Of a stretch of DNA of 64,000 bases, positions 25,801 to 37,000 are shown piece by piece. The first letter of the stretch is position 1. Each line of letters begins with the position of its first letter. The translations under genes were made by a program, and so were the position numbers. The stretch spans positions 372,001 to 436,000 of the forward strand of contig BDIU01000136.1 in NCBI GenBank assembly GCA_002118135.1. Reading direction: 5' to 3'. Under the pieces are notes generated by a model that did no database searches, was not told where the DNA came from, and saw only the letters and a list, made by a program, of their open reading frames with translations. This stretch comes from Trebouxia sp. TZW2008. Lineage: Eukaryota > Chlorophyta > Trebouxiophyceae > Trebouxiales > Trebouxiaceae.

Positions 25801-28800
25801 GTGTAGTACGTCTGCTTGATGGCGTACAGCCTCAGGTAGGTGGCATGCTTGTCAGGCTTGAAGTTGGCATTCTTATAGCGCCGCACCAGGGCTTCTCGGA
25901 TCCTATCAAATCTGTAACATTCCACAACACAGCTTACAGCACAGCACAGCACAGCGCGGCTCGGCAAAGCACAGCTGACAGCACAGCATGGCGCAGCTCA
26001 GCTCAGCACAGCTCAGCACAGCTCAGCTTAATTCAGTAGGACTTCAGCCCAAAACAAATGCAGCATCATCAGAAGCAGCAACTTTTATGATATGATTTAA
26101 GCAAAATCTTGCAGCATATGCATCAGCTTAGCTGTGACGTTAGTGACAAACGCTTTAATGCCCACAATCCAGTGAGCATGCACCACGGGCAGCGAGTGCT
26201 ATGACTACATCTTGTGGGCTTTATTACATGTACTCTCATGTTTAAGTGATTGTGGAGTGTCAGCTCAGGTTTGTCTTGCATTGAAGATCCTTTTATGCCT
26301 AAGTGGCATTTGAAGTTCGCACCTGTCAGGCTCCACTTTCAAATTTACCAGCTGTTGGAAGATGAAGGCAACTAGCAGCGGCAGCTTGTGGCTGAACCCA
26401 TCAACCTTGATCTCGACCCCAGCTAAGCCAGCAGGCCACATCTGCATTATGCATCATGACGCATTACCCATCTTTGGACTTTATGACAGAGCAGCAGCCA
26501 TCTTTGTGAAGCTATGCTGCAGTGGCTGCCATCTGCAGCACGGTAGGCAGCGCAGCACAGGCCAGAGCAGTCTGAAGTGCAGACAGCCTCAGATTCGCTT
26601 GACTCATCAGCTGCAGCAGCGCTTGGCTTGATGCAATCAGGCAACAGATGCTTGCATGTGAGCGAGTTGATGTTGTGTCCGGTGCTTCCTCAAAAGAGGA
26701 TTGAAAGAGAAAAGGGTAAGACAAATTGTGCAGTGAGGCTTACGTCATATGACAGGCCTGCCACATCGGCCAGGTAGGCAGTCTCACACATGGCATCTTC
26801 CAGCAGCTTCAGCAGCAGGTGCATGGTAGCTGCCGCCCTGGGGCTGTCATACATGGCAGTGGAGGTGAGGTAGAAGTAGGCCGCAGCCTTGGGAGTCTGA
26901 AACTGAGAATCCAACTTGTGCCACAACCTGAGGCCAGGCTCATTGCAAACCAAAGCAGGTGGCGTGATCACTGCGCTGTCAGTAACCTCTAAATCAGATT
27001 TGCTGCCATTGACGATGCTACCGTTTTGCGCCTGTTGAGCCGCTGAAGAGTCCATCTTGCTGCTGACATTGCTGCCATTTTGTGTGTGTTTTTGACCCAC
27101 TTGGGCTGCGGAAGAGTATGGTTTGGACTGATTCACTTGGCTTCTGGTGACACGTTTTGAAGCTTGCCCTGTTGCTGGCGTCCCGTTGCTGGTGGTTGCA
27201 GAACTTGTGTTGAGATCCTTGGAGTTCTGCCCATTTGCTGGTGTGCCATTGCTGGTGCTTGCAGAGCGTGTGTCATTGCTGAGCAGAGTGAAATCGGTGG
27301 GAATGAAGCTGTTTTGAGGCGGCAACTGAAGCTCTGCAGCAGTTGAGGCTGATCCCCATTGCTTCATGAGGTCTGCAGGGATGGGCTGAGTGGTGTAAGG
27401 TGTTCCAAACCAGGGCTCCTGCTGCTGAGGGCCCTGTGCAATGCTGCTGAAGCTGCTGGTCTGCACATCTAGCCGGACATTGTGTGGCGTCATCTGACCC
27501 AACAGCTGAGTGACCTGTACAAGGAAACTTTCTTTACAAGGACAATTGATGTGAGGACAATCTTGATGTAAGGACAACGCCGTTGGTTATCAATCACTGC
27601 ATTCTGACTGCAATGGTCCCTCTGAGTGAGGACCATTTGATGTAAGGACAAATTTCTTGGTAAGCAAAGCAGTCGCAGTACAAAGAGAATTTACTGTAGC
27701 ACCAAAACCCAAATTGGTGTAAGACAGGGGATTGCCCTTGTACATGCCTAGCATACAGCCGCCCCTGTACAGCTGGGGTCCTGAGCCTGCCTAGCATACG
27801 CTTTGAATCAATGAATGACAGATGAGTACTAATGCAGCACTGACTTGTAGCACAGCCATGAATGCAGTGCTTGCTTTGCAACAATCATGTACATGTGTGC
27901 TGGAACATCAGCCATGCAGCAGCTTCTGTATGACAGAAAAGTTGGGATGCTGATGCATCACTCAGTTATAGTTTGTCTACTTACCAACTATGATGCTCAA
28001 AAAACCCTGCTAATTTTTTTCACTAAAATTGAAGTTTTCAAAGCATCATTGCTGAACAAGTTAGGGCCCAACTGGTCATATAAGTAACATCCATTGAGCA
28101 GACACTTTTAAGCACAGTATAGCCCAACAGCCAATGCTGTTACAGAATGGCTAATACTGCTGCAGCGTTGAAGACCAACAATCATCATTGCTTACCAGCT
28201 TTGGGTCCCACTGGTCATATAAGTAATGACCATTGAGCAGATGCTCTGGAGCGTAGTAGGGCACATCAGCCGCCAGCCGCTCAGCATACTCACATGCATC
28301 TTCTTCCTCAGAAAATTTGAAGCGCATCTGGGCAATGTTAGCTAGCTCATCAAACACCCACTTCTTGGGTCCTTCACCTCTGAGCAGATTTAGAAACTGG
28401 AACAAAAGCCCTATTGGTGCAAAACCATTGCCTGCAGAACAGGGATATCTATGGGACATTATTAACATGATTGCATGCAATGAATGGGTTTTGTAAAAAA
28501 GAATTGTTTTTTATATGCCCCCTGTTTGAAGCGCTTCTTGACTTGTGCGACTTTTTTGCATCCCATGGGGCGTTGCTGAGCCTGTCCAAGGCAACACTTC
28601 CAGCTTTGTGCAAGCTAAGGTGATACAGCACCTCAATGCAACAGGGTTGTTCCCATGCACGCAACCACCACTGCCTGAGCTCATTGCAAACCAGGAATCA
28701 GGTGCTTGTAAGCTGTGAGTCCATGACGTCCAATAAGATCAGGCAGTGTTGACTTGAGCATAGGACACCAGATAAGCAAGTGCAATTGATTGCATATGAG

Positions 28801-31800
28801 CTGATGCAATATCAAGCCTTGTCTGCATGACCAGGTGTAGATGACTTTGATCTTTACATTGTAACTGCTGAGTGCATGCACCATTGATTCACACATCGAT
28901 AGCGCAAGTCAAAAGTGCTTGCAGAGCAATGCACAGAGCAATGCACAGAAGCACAGTGGCCTGAGCTATGGCGGAATCATTGTTGCGTGATGCTTTGTAT
29001 GTATCATGCTAAAGCTCAATACATTAGCTATGGCAAACTCTTTGTGGCATGATGCATGCTAAGCATACGCACATCAGCTACTGCAAAGTCTTCATTGCAT
29101 GATCATTCAATCAATCAATTGTGAATACTGTGTTAGACACATAAAAGAAGGGACATACAGGTCATGTCAGAATGTACAATCATGTTGCTCAAATGTGCAT
29201 ACTGACTGCAGGACAGAAGCCTTGCTGGATTTTGAAACACGTATGTGATGCATGCTAAGCACAGCGTAGCATATGACCTACCTGGACCCGCTTCCAAACC
29301 AGCTTCTGTCAAGGTGATGTGCACCTCAAACACATATGCAGCTGTGTTTCTGTCATAGCCAGAATCCCCCACTCCAGCACTGAGCTCACTGGCCCAGCCC
29401 TTGGCTTTGAGGGCACTTAGCAGGGAGCCCTTGCCCTCATGCCCCACCAGGTGAGACAGATACTCATCAGCCTTGCTGCGGTACTGATTAGTCAGGCTGG
29501 GAAGCTGAAACAGCGCCATCACCTGATGCCCCTCTTTGACTGAAGGTGAGAATGTCACCTGCCCACCCTGCATATGATTTGAAACTCTCGGGGAGAAGTA
29601 GGCACAAGCCGACAAGGTTTGTGTATTCGTCCTTAAGCAATTGGAACAAGCAGACAAGACTTGTGTGTTTGTTGCGGTCAACCTGTCTCAAAAAGGCGGC
29701 ACAGCAGAGTCAAACCATGCTGAAAAGGAAAGAGAGACGCAGACGCGACCAGGCGAGTCTGAGCTGATTGCTTGCCTGCTAAGACATGCCTACCTCAAAT
29801 GAAGTGGGACGGGGTTTTGTGGCAAAAAGGCACAGCAGAGGATAGCTCATGCTGCGACGCAACACACAACCATGTGAATACAGGCCAGTCAGAGCTGATG
29901 GCTTGCCTGATAAGGCATGCCTGCCTCAAAAAAGGTTTGACGGGGTCCTTTGCCAGAAGGCACAGCAGAGAACAGCTCAGTGACCCACTGCTCTAGTTCA
30001 TCTAGGCCTTGCCCGCCCAGCACCACCAAGCTCATCCTCTCTGCGCTGTACTGCTGCCTGCATACCAGCACTTGTAACATAGATACATAATTGTCTTGAT
30101 TTAAGGAGGGAGCATTTATCAGATGTGCAGGACAGGAATCAAACCAGATTTGACTACTCAGGCAAAATGCAAACCTGAGTCCTTGACCCTTGTAGAGTTC
30201 GTGAGCAAAGCTGCAATGATGTCAACTTGGGTGCAATGGCCTGTCTTGCATCACGCATCATCAACATTGACAAGCTTTCTACTAAGATTCTACGACCCAG
30301 CAACGAGCTGGCCCCAAACAACCCTAGCCAAAGCAATCAGTTGCAAACACAAATGAGCCGTTGACTGACTGACATGGCCTGCCCAGCAGCATGCCTGTAA
30401 CAGCAGCAATGCGGCAACAACAGAGAAAGTAAGGGGAAATATGATGCACAATCTTGCCTGTAGTACTGCACAAGCTCATCCCGGACAGGCACTCCCTTTG
30501 CTGCTGGCCCATCGAACAAGCTCTGACGGTTGCCCCAGCTGAACTTGTTGTAGATGTGGCCGGAAAGCGCTGTGTGGCAGCGCAGCTGAGACAGCCGGCA
30601 GCCATCACTCTGTAGGACACCTGCAGCATTGAGCATGAGCTGTCTTTGTCATCTTCGCCATTACTTGGCCATTACATCGCCTGTTACATGCATGAGGTGT
30701 ATGACCCAGCCACACACATACAGACTCGTGAAGATGGCTCCAAAATCTGTCCACAGCCATCTGTCTGCAAATAGCCTGCAGCATTGGTCATAAGCTGTGC
30801 ACTTGCAGACTCAATGGGGAGAAAGGTCTACATCATGAAGCGTCATTATGGGAGGCTGTGCGAGCAGAGGCAGCCCAAATTAGCAGGTGTGCAAGGCATC
30901 AATCGCAGTGTATCACTGTGACAAGCACTCATTACGCAGAGCACGATGAGCAATGTGCAAGCTCTTGAGAGGACAAATTAATATCTGGACCTTGTCCCTG
31001 ACATCTAGTGCAGTCGCTATATGAAGCCATTCCTGTACCTGAAAATTCATTATCCACTGCCATGACCTCTCGCTCCAAGGCATCTGCTTTACATAGCGGA
31101 TCAATGAAGAACTGTGCAAATCTGTCCAAGGCGCCATGCAAAGCATTCGGCTTGACATCAAAATGGTAGTTGGTATATTCCTGCAAAGGTATCAGCAACA
31201 TGTTGGCATGCTGTGCGCATTGCACCATGCACGGGTGGAGAAATGTGCCATGCAAAGCATTGGGCTTGACATCACAATGGTAGTTGGTTTGTTGATAGTT
31301 GAAGTTTTCCTGCAGCGGGCTCATTAGTACGCTGGTATGCTGTGCGCAAAGCACCTTGCATTGGTGCAAAAACTGCGGTGCAAGTGATTGGGCTGAGCAT
31401 CAAGATGTTACTTGATGTATTGCTTCAAAAGTGTCATTGGTGTGTTGACATGCTGTGCGCATTGCATTATGCATTGATGCCAAAATCATCATGCATGCCA
31501 GCGACTGACCAGTTCTGTGAAGGCATTGGAGGATCCTCCATGTTTTGTAAGATAAGAGTCATATTCATTTTCGTCTGGGTACTTCTTGCTACCCATGAAG
31601 AGCATGTGCTCCAGGTAATGACTAAGACCCTGCATGATCAGAAGAACTTCAATGATGATGTCCTGCCGGCAAATGGAGCGCTAAGACATTGCTCAGTCAG
31701 AGTCTGTTTGTGAATGCTCAATGATGCTATGCATGCTCATGCAACCAGTACACCCTGAACAAAAGACTGCAAACAAATGCAAGGCAATGCTACTTGGCCA

Positions 31801-32404
31801 ATTTCAGCACCTGCAATTGATCGGGATCTTTGAAACTTCCCACCCCAACCGCCATAGCTGCTGCTGCTTTCTTGGCTTGTGCTACTGGAGTACGGTCTTC
31901 TTCATATTCCTCGTCACTTTCCTCCATGTCCTGCAGGATGCCGTGTATAGTAAGCGTCTAGGACAGCGACATAAACGAACGTGCAACCCACTGAGGTGTC
32001 ACCTCGTCTTCCTCGTCTTCACTTCCGCTGTCATCTGCAGACATGTCCTCTTCTGACTCAGACCCACCGCTAACTTGATTCGCCATTTCCGGGTCACTGA
32101 TCAGGATGGCAAGCAGGCCGTTCTTGAGAGTGATGCGCCGATATAGTTTCTTGTCTTTTGGCGCCGTTGTGAAGACAACAGGCTTGGAGTCCCGTTCAAC
32201 ACCTGGCAAAGCAGGCGCAGCAACAGCGACCATCGCGCGCGCTTGAAGTGGCGCCCTTGGACGATCGCAAGCTTGGGCCACTCTGCGACCGCGAAGTTGC
32301 GAAAGCCCAGGCCGAGAGGACCAGACGACGCTCTGTGAAGCGAGACCGGGCTTTACCGATCGAGTCGCCAGCCTGTGCTGCGCGAATGACACAGCTCGAT
32401 GCAC
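22813..32404 (-). CDS. M16A zinc metalloprotease, nardilysin/insulin-degrading-enzyme type
   Basis: Predicted inverzincin that degrades peptides inside a closed chamber. Exon 1 (32003-32404) starts [10 protein letters not shown] with a basic, Ser/Ala-rich organelle-type leader, then [21 protein letters not shown] and an acidic stretch. An acidic run at this site is a nardilysin trait. Exons 31811-31930, 31510-31629 and 31039-31180 keep phase. Exon 31510-31629 has HYLEH (the HxxEH zinc motif) in [18 protein letters not shown]; 31039-31180 has [17 protein letters not shown] and the Glu-containing [11 protein letters not shown]. Later exons: about 30460-30620, 29935-30060, 29280-29570, 28195-28400, 26745-27514, 26320-26440, 25740-25920, 25055-25208, 24090-24210, 23740-23860 ([16 protein letters not shown]), 23260-23410 and 22813-23075. 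Exon 26745-27514 holds an extra low-complexity insert. Introns carry several exon-edge echoes. Confidence 0.93.
24812..24900 (-). repeat. Decayed copy of the M16 exon 25055-25208 end
   Basis: Shares cactctgtca, ctgctgtcagc.ggcag and attgtccagtgggcaactgc with 25010-25085. It covers the exon end, donor and following intron, and lies downstream in gene orientation. Confidence 0.7.
25383..25455 (-). repeat. Decayed copy of the M16 exon 25055-25208 start
   Basis: catgtagcagcacctcaatg, cacaccttggacagcatgct and aggcagggcctctgcac match the real exon start at 25140-25208 ([15 protein letters not shown]). The copy is upstream in gene orientation. Confidence 0.8.
25915..26035. repeat. Low-complexity cagca / cagct tract
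   Basis: Runs of acagcacagcacagc and cagctcagcacagctcag immediately after an M16 donor (minus orientation). Confidence 0.8.
26970..27285 (-). other. Ser/Asn/Gln-rich insert inside the M16 protease
   Basis: About 105 residues between FIPTDFTLL and [10 protein letters not shown], where insulinases normally have about ten. It contains two near-identical [10 protein letters not shown] / [10 protein letters not shown] motifs and several QNGS blocks. The exon stays open throughout, so it is coding; it is probably a disordered surface loop. Confidence 0.75.
27518..27698 (-). mobile_element. TA-flanked MITE-like element, copy 2
   Basis: About 181 bp with ctgta/tac ends, clearly related to 8358-8533 (shared ttcttggtaa.caaagcagtcg, tgtaaggacaa and ttctgactgcaatggt). 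Its edge lies 4 nt from the 3' splice site of the M16 exon ending at 27514; the TA plus CAG form the acceptor TACAG. Confidence 0.6.
28058..28130 (-). repeat. Decayed copy of the M16 exon 28195-28400 end
   Basis: actggtcatataagtaa and ccattgagcaga are shared with the true exon end at 28200-28250 ([10 protein letters not shown]). The copy lies downstream in gene orientation and includes the donor neighbourhood. Confidence 0.8.
29690..29960 (-). repeat. Tandem decayed copies of the M16 exon end near 29935
   Basis: ggcacagcagag, gagctgat.gcttgcctg, aggcatgcctgcctcaaa and gacggggt.tt recur in two to three units at about 29690-29780, 29780-29900 and 29890-29985. They surround the end of the exon encoding [14 protein letters not shown]. 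Confidence 0.7.
31230..31465 (-). repeat. Two decayed tandem copies of the M16 [12 protein letters not shown] exon start
   Basis: The real exon start (31125-31180) plus its upstream intron is repeated at about 31245-31350 and 31367-31465. Shared landmarks are gccatgcaaagcattgggct, tgacatcacaatggtagttg and atgctgtgcgcattgca. The first copy still encodes [12 protein letters not shown] behind a possible acceptor. Confidence 0.85.
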
Positions 32405-32669
32405 TTTGCCTGTCTGTGCGATTCAATCGCAACAAGTACACAGATGTCAAGCGGCAGGCGGAAGTAAGTTGGCATCGACAACCAAAGTGTGCACAGTTGA
32501 GCAGACGATTCGCCTCAAACCGTGCAGTAAGAAGAAGTTCGGGAATTCAGTTCAAGTCGCAGTCCACTGCACAAACAGGTAATTCGCAGAGCACAAGTGC
32601 GGAGCGCTGAGCTGGGACTGTTCTACATATTTGGTGTTGAATCAATGCAGTAACAGCTTCGCACACGGC
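32405..32669. promoter_or_regulatory. Divergent promoter region, M16 protease / NDUFA6
   Basis: Only 265 bp separate the two start codons on opposite strands, so both promoters must overlap or share this space. Confidence 0.55.
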
Positions 32670-33431
32670 ATGGTCAAAGCGACTGTCAGTCTTGCGGCAA
32701 AGATCGGCAAAGGGCTGGCTACCCCTGCTGCGCCATCAACCACCGCAACTGGGAAAGCCAAAGATTTCTTCCGTGAGGCACGCACTGATGCTGTCATTTA
32801 GACGAACACAATGCAGCATTCAGCGCAGCGTCAAGAGCAGCAGGTCACTGATGCTGCTTGCATGTTCCTGCAGGTTTGCCGCATAGTACCGTGGACTGTG
32901 ACCAATTACAAGCTAGATGAGCTGATCACTGCACGAGACCTGAGGCGTAACATAGCCGAGCAGTTTCAGAAACATGCCAAAGTGACGAATCCGCAGGTAC
33001 AGCTTATGCTGCAAGTGTGTACAAGCTGTTGTGAAAGCCACAAAGGGAAAGTATTGGACTGCAACTGTTCTTCAGGTTGTTGATATCCTGATCTACAAAG
33101 GCAGAGAGGAACTTGAGGTGAGCTGTTGGCGGCATCTCAAGTGATTTGTCCTTACGCTCAAGGTGACATGACAAAATGATGTTGCCCATGCAGATGGTAG
33201 CTTTGCAACATAAGCAGCGGCATCATCTGGTGAGTTTATGACCATGCTAGACCCCCAACAATGATGCTTCTGTATGCACCACGCATGTATGTTAAGCAAG
33301 CGCATATTCTGCAGGTGAACGACTACATTAGTGTCCCTCAAGAGCGTAAACTTGATGCAATCAGAGCTGCAGCAATCTCACCGTTCATGGACAGGTTTTA
33401 CCGCAACATGGATGCATACGGCAGAGGCTAG
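32670..33431 (+). CDS. NDUFA6: Mitochondrial complex I LYR-family subunit NDUFA6 (B14)
   Basis: Accessory subunit of NADH:ubiquinone oxidoreductase that docks the acyl carrier protein through an LYR-type motif. Five exons: 32670-32777, 32874-32996, 33076-33117, 33194-33229, 33315-33431; total 141 aa. FFREVCRIVPWTVTNYKLDE aligns without gaps to the plant FFRAACRSIP region. KHAKVTNPQVVDILIYKGREEL and ALQHKQRHHL are strong family motifs, followed by NDYISVPQER. Intron 1 appears to use a GC donor (GAG before gcacgc), because this gives the gap-free family match. The gene uses very short exons (36 and 42 nt). Confidence 0.93.
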
Positions 33432-34003
33432 ACAAGGCTCTGCATTTGTTGAGACAGAAACCGAAAGTTTTGCTACAGCTCCCACCAGCTGCTTTCAACT
33501 GAAGCTGTTGCCTGTATGTGTTAATTGACTGCAGGCAAGTGTCAGAGCATACTGAAGCAGCAATTGCTGGCCGCAACACGGATGTCATGCTTGCTTACTG
33601 CTGTTTTTCCTGATTTCTAGTCACAGGGCTGCAGTCATTTTTTTGTTTACGTGCTTCCACGTCTGCTCTGGATAAGCTACCCAGAACATTGCAATGCCAG
33701 GGCAATGCATCAGCATCGGCACAGTCTACACAGTGCCTGATCAACGTCAACCGTATGATGCAGCATGCTGCTTGATTCAAGAAGAAGGGCTTGTCTATCA
33801 GCAGACTGCAAAGAAAAGAAGTCTTCAATGCAAGCAGTGCTGAATTGATGAGTGAGCTTCAATGCAGTCCTCGATCGCTTGTGCAAGAATGTTGTCTTTG
33901 CATGCACCATTGAGGGTCGAGTTGTTGTCAGCAGCTGCTGCGTTCAGATATGGTCAAACTCACTATACGACTTTACGCAAGTTCACGAGCATCCCGAGGC
34001 TTG
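33432..34003. other. Convergent intergenic region, NDUFA6 / FARSB
   Basis: 572 bp between two stop codons; expected to hold both 3' UTRs. Nothing else was recognised. Confidence 0.5.
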
Positions 34004-37000
34004 TCATTGCAAAGTCTGCATTTTCGTGTCCTGTGTCATGGTGATATGAGTAGGCAGAGCATGATAGAACTGATCATAGCACATGGGCTCAATATCTATC
34101 TCAAGAGCTGACACTGGGAAGGGAATGTCAAACTTGGACAAGACTTCAGGATGGATGACACCAAACTTTCCTATTCGAAGCTCTGTTTTGTCAGCCTGAA
34201 GGTATATATCTGCTTGGCGGCCAGAGAAATATGCATCATGAGCATCACTGGAAGGTCGCCAGCAGTAACCCCCATCTGGATATTGCTTTGCTAGTTTCCT
34301 GTTGTTTAAGTCTTCCTCACCAACAGCACCTGAATAGAATCCAAAGCAGCCCTGTCAGTACCTCATGATCTGATGTCGACATCATAGTGTTGGCAATACC
34401 AATCCCGAATGCAAGGTCTCAGAACCAAGTAGGTGAACCAGCAGCAACCATGTCAAGTGCACAGACAGCTGCATGTATGAGCAGCGTGTAGCACATGCTT
34501 GCAACAGCAGGAGACTGCTGACCTTGTCTGAGAGGCACCCCCAACACTTCCATGACCCTGTTCAGGAGACCGTGAATGACCTCAAAACCTGACTCCTTGC
34601 TGCAGTTTACGGCAACAAGGTGTCTCTGATTCTTTGACCCGACCTCCTTGTCTGGCGCTATCAAAACCACGTCTGACAGTTCAAACAGCTTGATAGGCAG
34701 AGCAAGGTCCTTGTTTGCACCCAGAGTCTTCAAAGCTCCTGCAGCAACCATAGAACTTCAAACATGTGCTGATACATGTACACTTTGTACAAATCTTGAG
34801 AGTCAAACAGCAGTCAGCAAGGCCTGGATGCATACATGCAAGTTGCAGTGTCAAGTCTCAAAGCTTGTGGGCTTCAGCCAATGAGTACAACATGTGGCCA
34901 GCTGCACATGGGTAAACGTGTATGCAAGGACTGGTACCGCAGAACTTGTGCGACAAGTATTTGCTGCTGTCGAGGCTGACCTTGAAGCAGTGTGCAGTGT
35001 CAAGTGTCAATGCTTGTGGTTTTCAGCCAATGGATACAACATGAGCCAGCTACAATTGTCAAACATGTATAAAAGATCGTGGTGCTGCAAAAGTTGCAAT
35101 GTGTGTGAACACTGCTGTTGAAACTGACCTTGAAGCAGGCTGGTTCTGCAAACCTCGAACTCTGCAGTGGCGGGGTTGCCTATGCTTACAGCTGTGTTAC
35201 CGTCGTCCTGCCGCCGTAAATGTGCAAAGTTTTCTGAGCGAGAGCAGAGCGCCCACGTCAGGATTTCTGTGAAGCCGCACATGGCGCACTCCAACCTCAA
35301 CAGCTCCACCAGCTGATTGAGAGGTAGCTCCTTGCCGACAGTGACTGTTGGGGGTACACTCAGGCCCACATTGTTGTAGCCATATGCAATTGCCACGTCC
35401 TGCAGACATGAATTGTATTTAAGACAGCATCAGCTCCTCGCCAACAATGGCTATTTGGGGTATGCTCAAACCCACATTGTTGTAGCCATGCGCAGTTGCC
35501 ACACCCTGCAAAAGAAATTTGCCAATTAGGCATGCTCAGACGCATATTGTTGTAGCCATACGCAATCGCCACAGTTGCAAAGTCAAGATGCTGGTGAGGA
35601 AGGCTCAGGCTCACATTGTTGTCCCCACACACTTGCCACATCCTGCAGAATGCAGAAATGACTTGCTTGTTAGGCACCATAACTGCCTGAAAAGTGCATG
35701 AGACAGCGATTAGGCCTTTGGCTTATGCTGCTTGGAATGATTGGCAGGACATGCGCTGAAAATGTCACACAGACAGCCTCAGTGCAGAGTCATGAGCACC
35801 AGTTGTACAGCCTAAGTGGTTACATGCCTACAAGCTGCATACTGTCAACTCTTGGGTGGCCAAGCGTTAGCTTTGCAATACCATGCATACAGAACATAAC
35901 TTCAAAGAGGTCAGGACTGGTTTGTAGCCCACCTCCATGACGTCGCAGGCGTGCAAGACGTCGCTTCTGGTGGGGAGACCCAGCACCCGTACTGCTTGGC
36001 CCCCATCTGCAGGCTGGGTTTCAATGCATGCAACATTGCTTCTGGTGAAGGGCAATAGCACTAACAACAGCCACAGCAACAGCACACCTCCATGACATCA
36101 CAGGCGTGCAAGACGTCGCTTCTGGTGGGGGGCACCAGCACCCGCACTGCCTGGCCCCCATCTGCAGGCTGGGCTTGCAGCTGCATGCGGCTCAGCAGGT
36201 CTGCCATCTGGTCACTGCCCAGCTGGACGCCAATGCCTCTGTTGATGACGGCTGCTGGCACCACCATCTCCCTTGACGAGAGGTCTGGGTACACTGCACA
36301 AGGGGCATGTCACAATGAGATTGGGCGATATAATCTACGAAGTAAGATGATGAGGTCTGCACATGGTGCGCAATGGCGTGATGAAATTTAGACGTGCTAC
36401 ACATGAGGGTGAGTGTCACATCAGAATACGAGACTTTTGTGTGAGAATGGTGTTGGCAGCTCCCCTCTTCAGCTGTGGGAAGGCCAGCAGCAGAATGATG
36501 CTTTCCACCAGGAGCAGGTGGTGACAGACTGGGATAGAAAGCAGCAGGCAAGTGCTGAGTTGTCATGAGCAATAGGAGGTAGCATGACACGTAATGCCAG
36601 GCAGCCTTTTGGCTGTGGGAAGGTCAGTAGCATGACAGCGCTATCACATCAGGTGCAGCTGAGCGCTGAATGGTGATGAGATTTGTAGCTTACATTGCCT
36701 TGCGCCAAGAGAGTCAATGACTTCAACAGGCTCCACTTCAAAAGGGGTGCTGCAGTATTGGCAGAACATGGTGCACATGGTGTTCAGCACTATCTGGGCC
36801 TTGGTCAGGTCAGTGGCGGTGATCTCTATGAACACATCCTTGGTCTCTAGCTTGATCTGCATCTCACAAAAAAGGGACTTTATGCACTATGTCAGAACCT
36901 TCAATGTTGGTATGAGCTAATGTTGCAAGAAAGTTCCTTTTCGGGAGTGTCTTGTCTCCAAAAATCTACAAATTACTTATGTGTATCTCAATACTTAATT

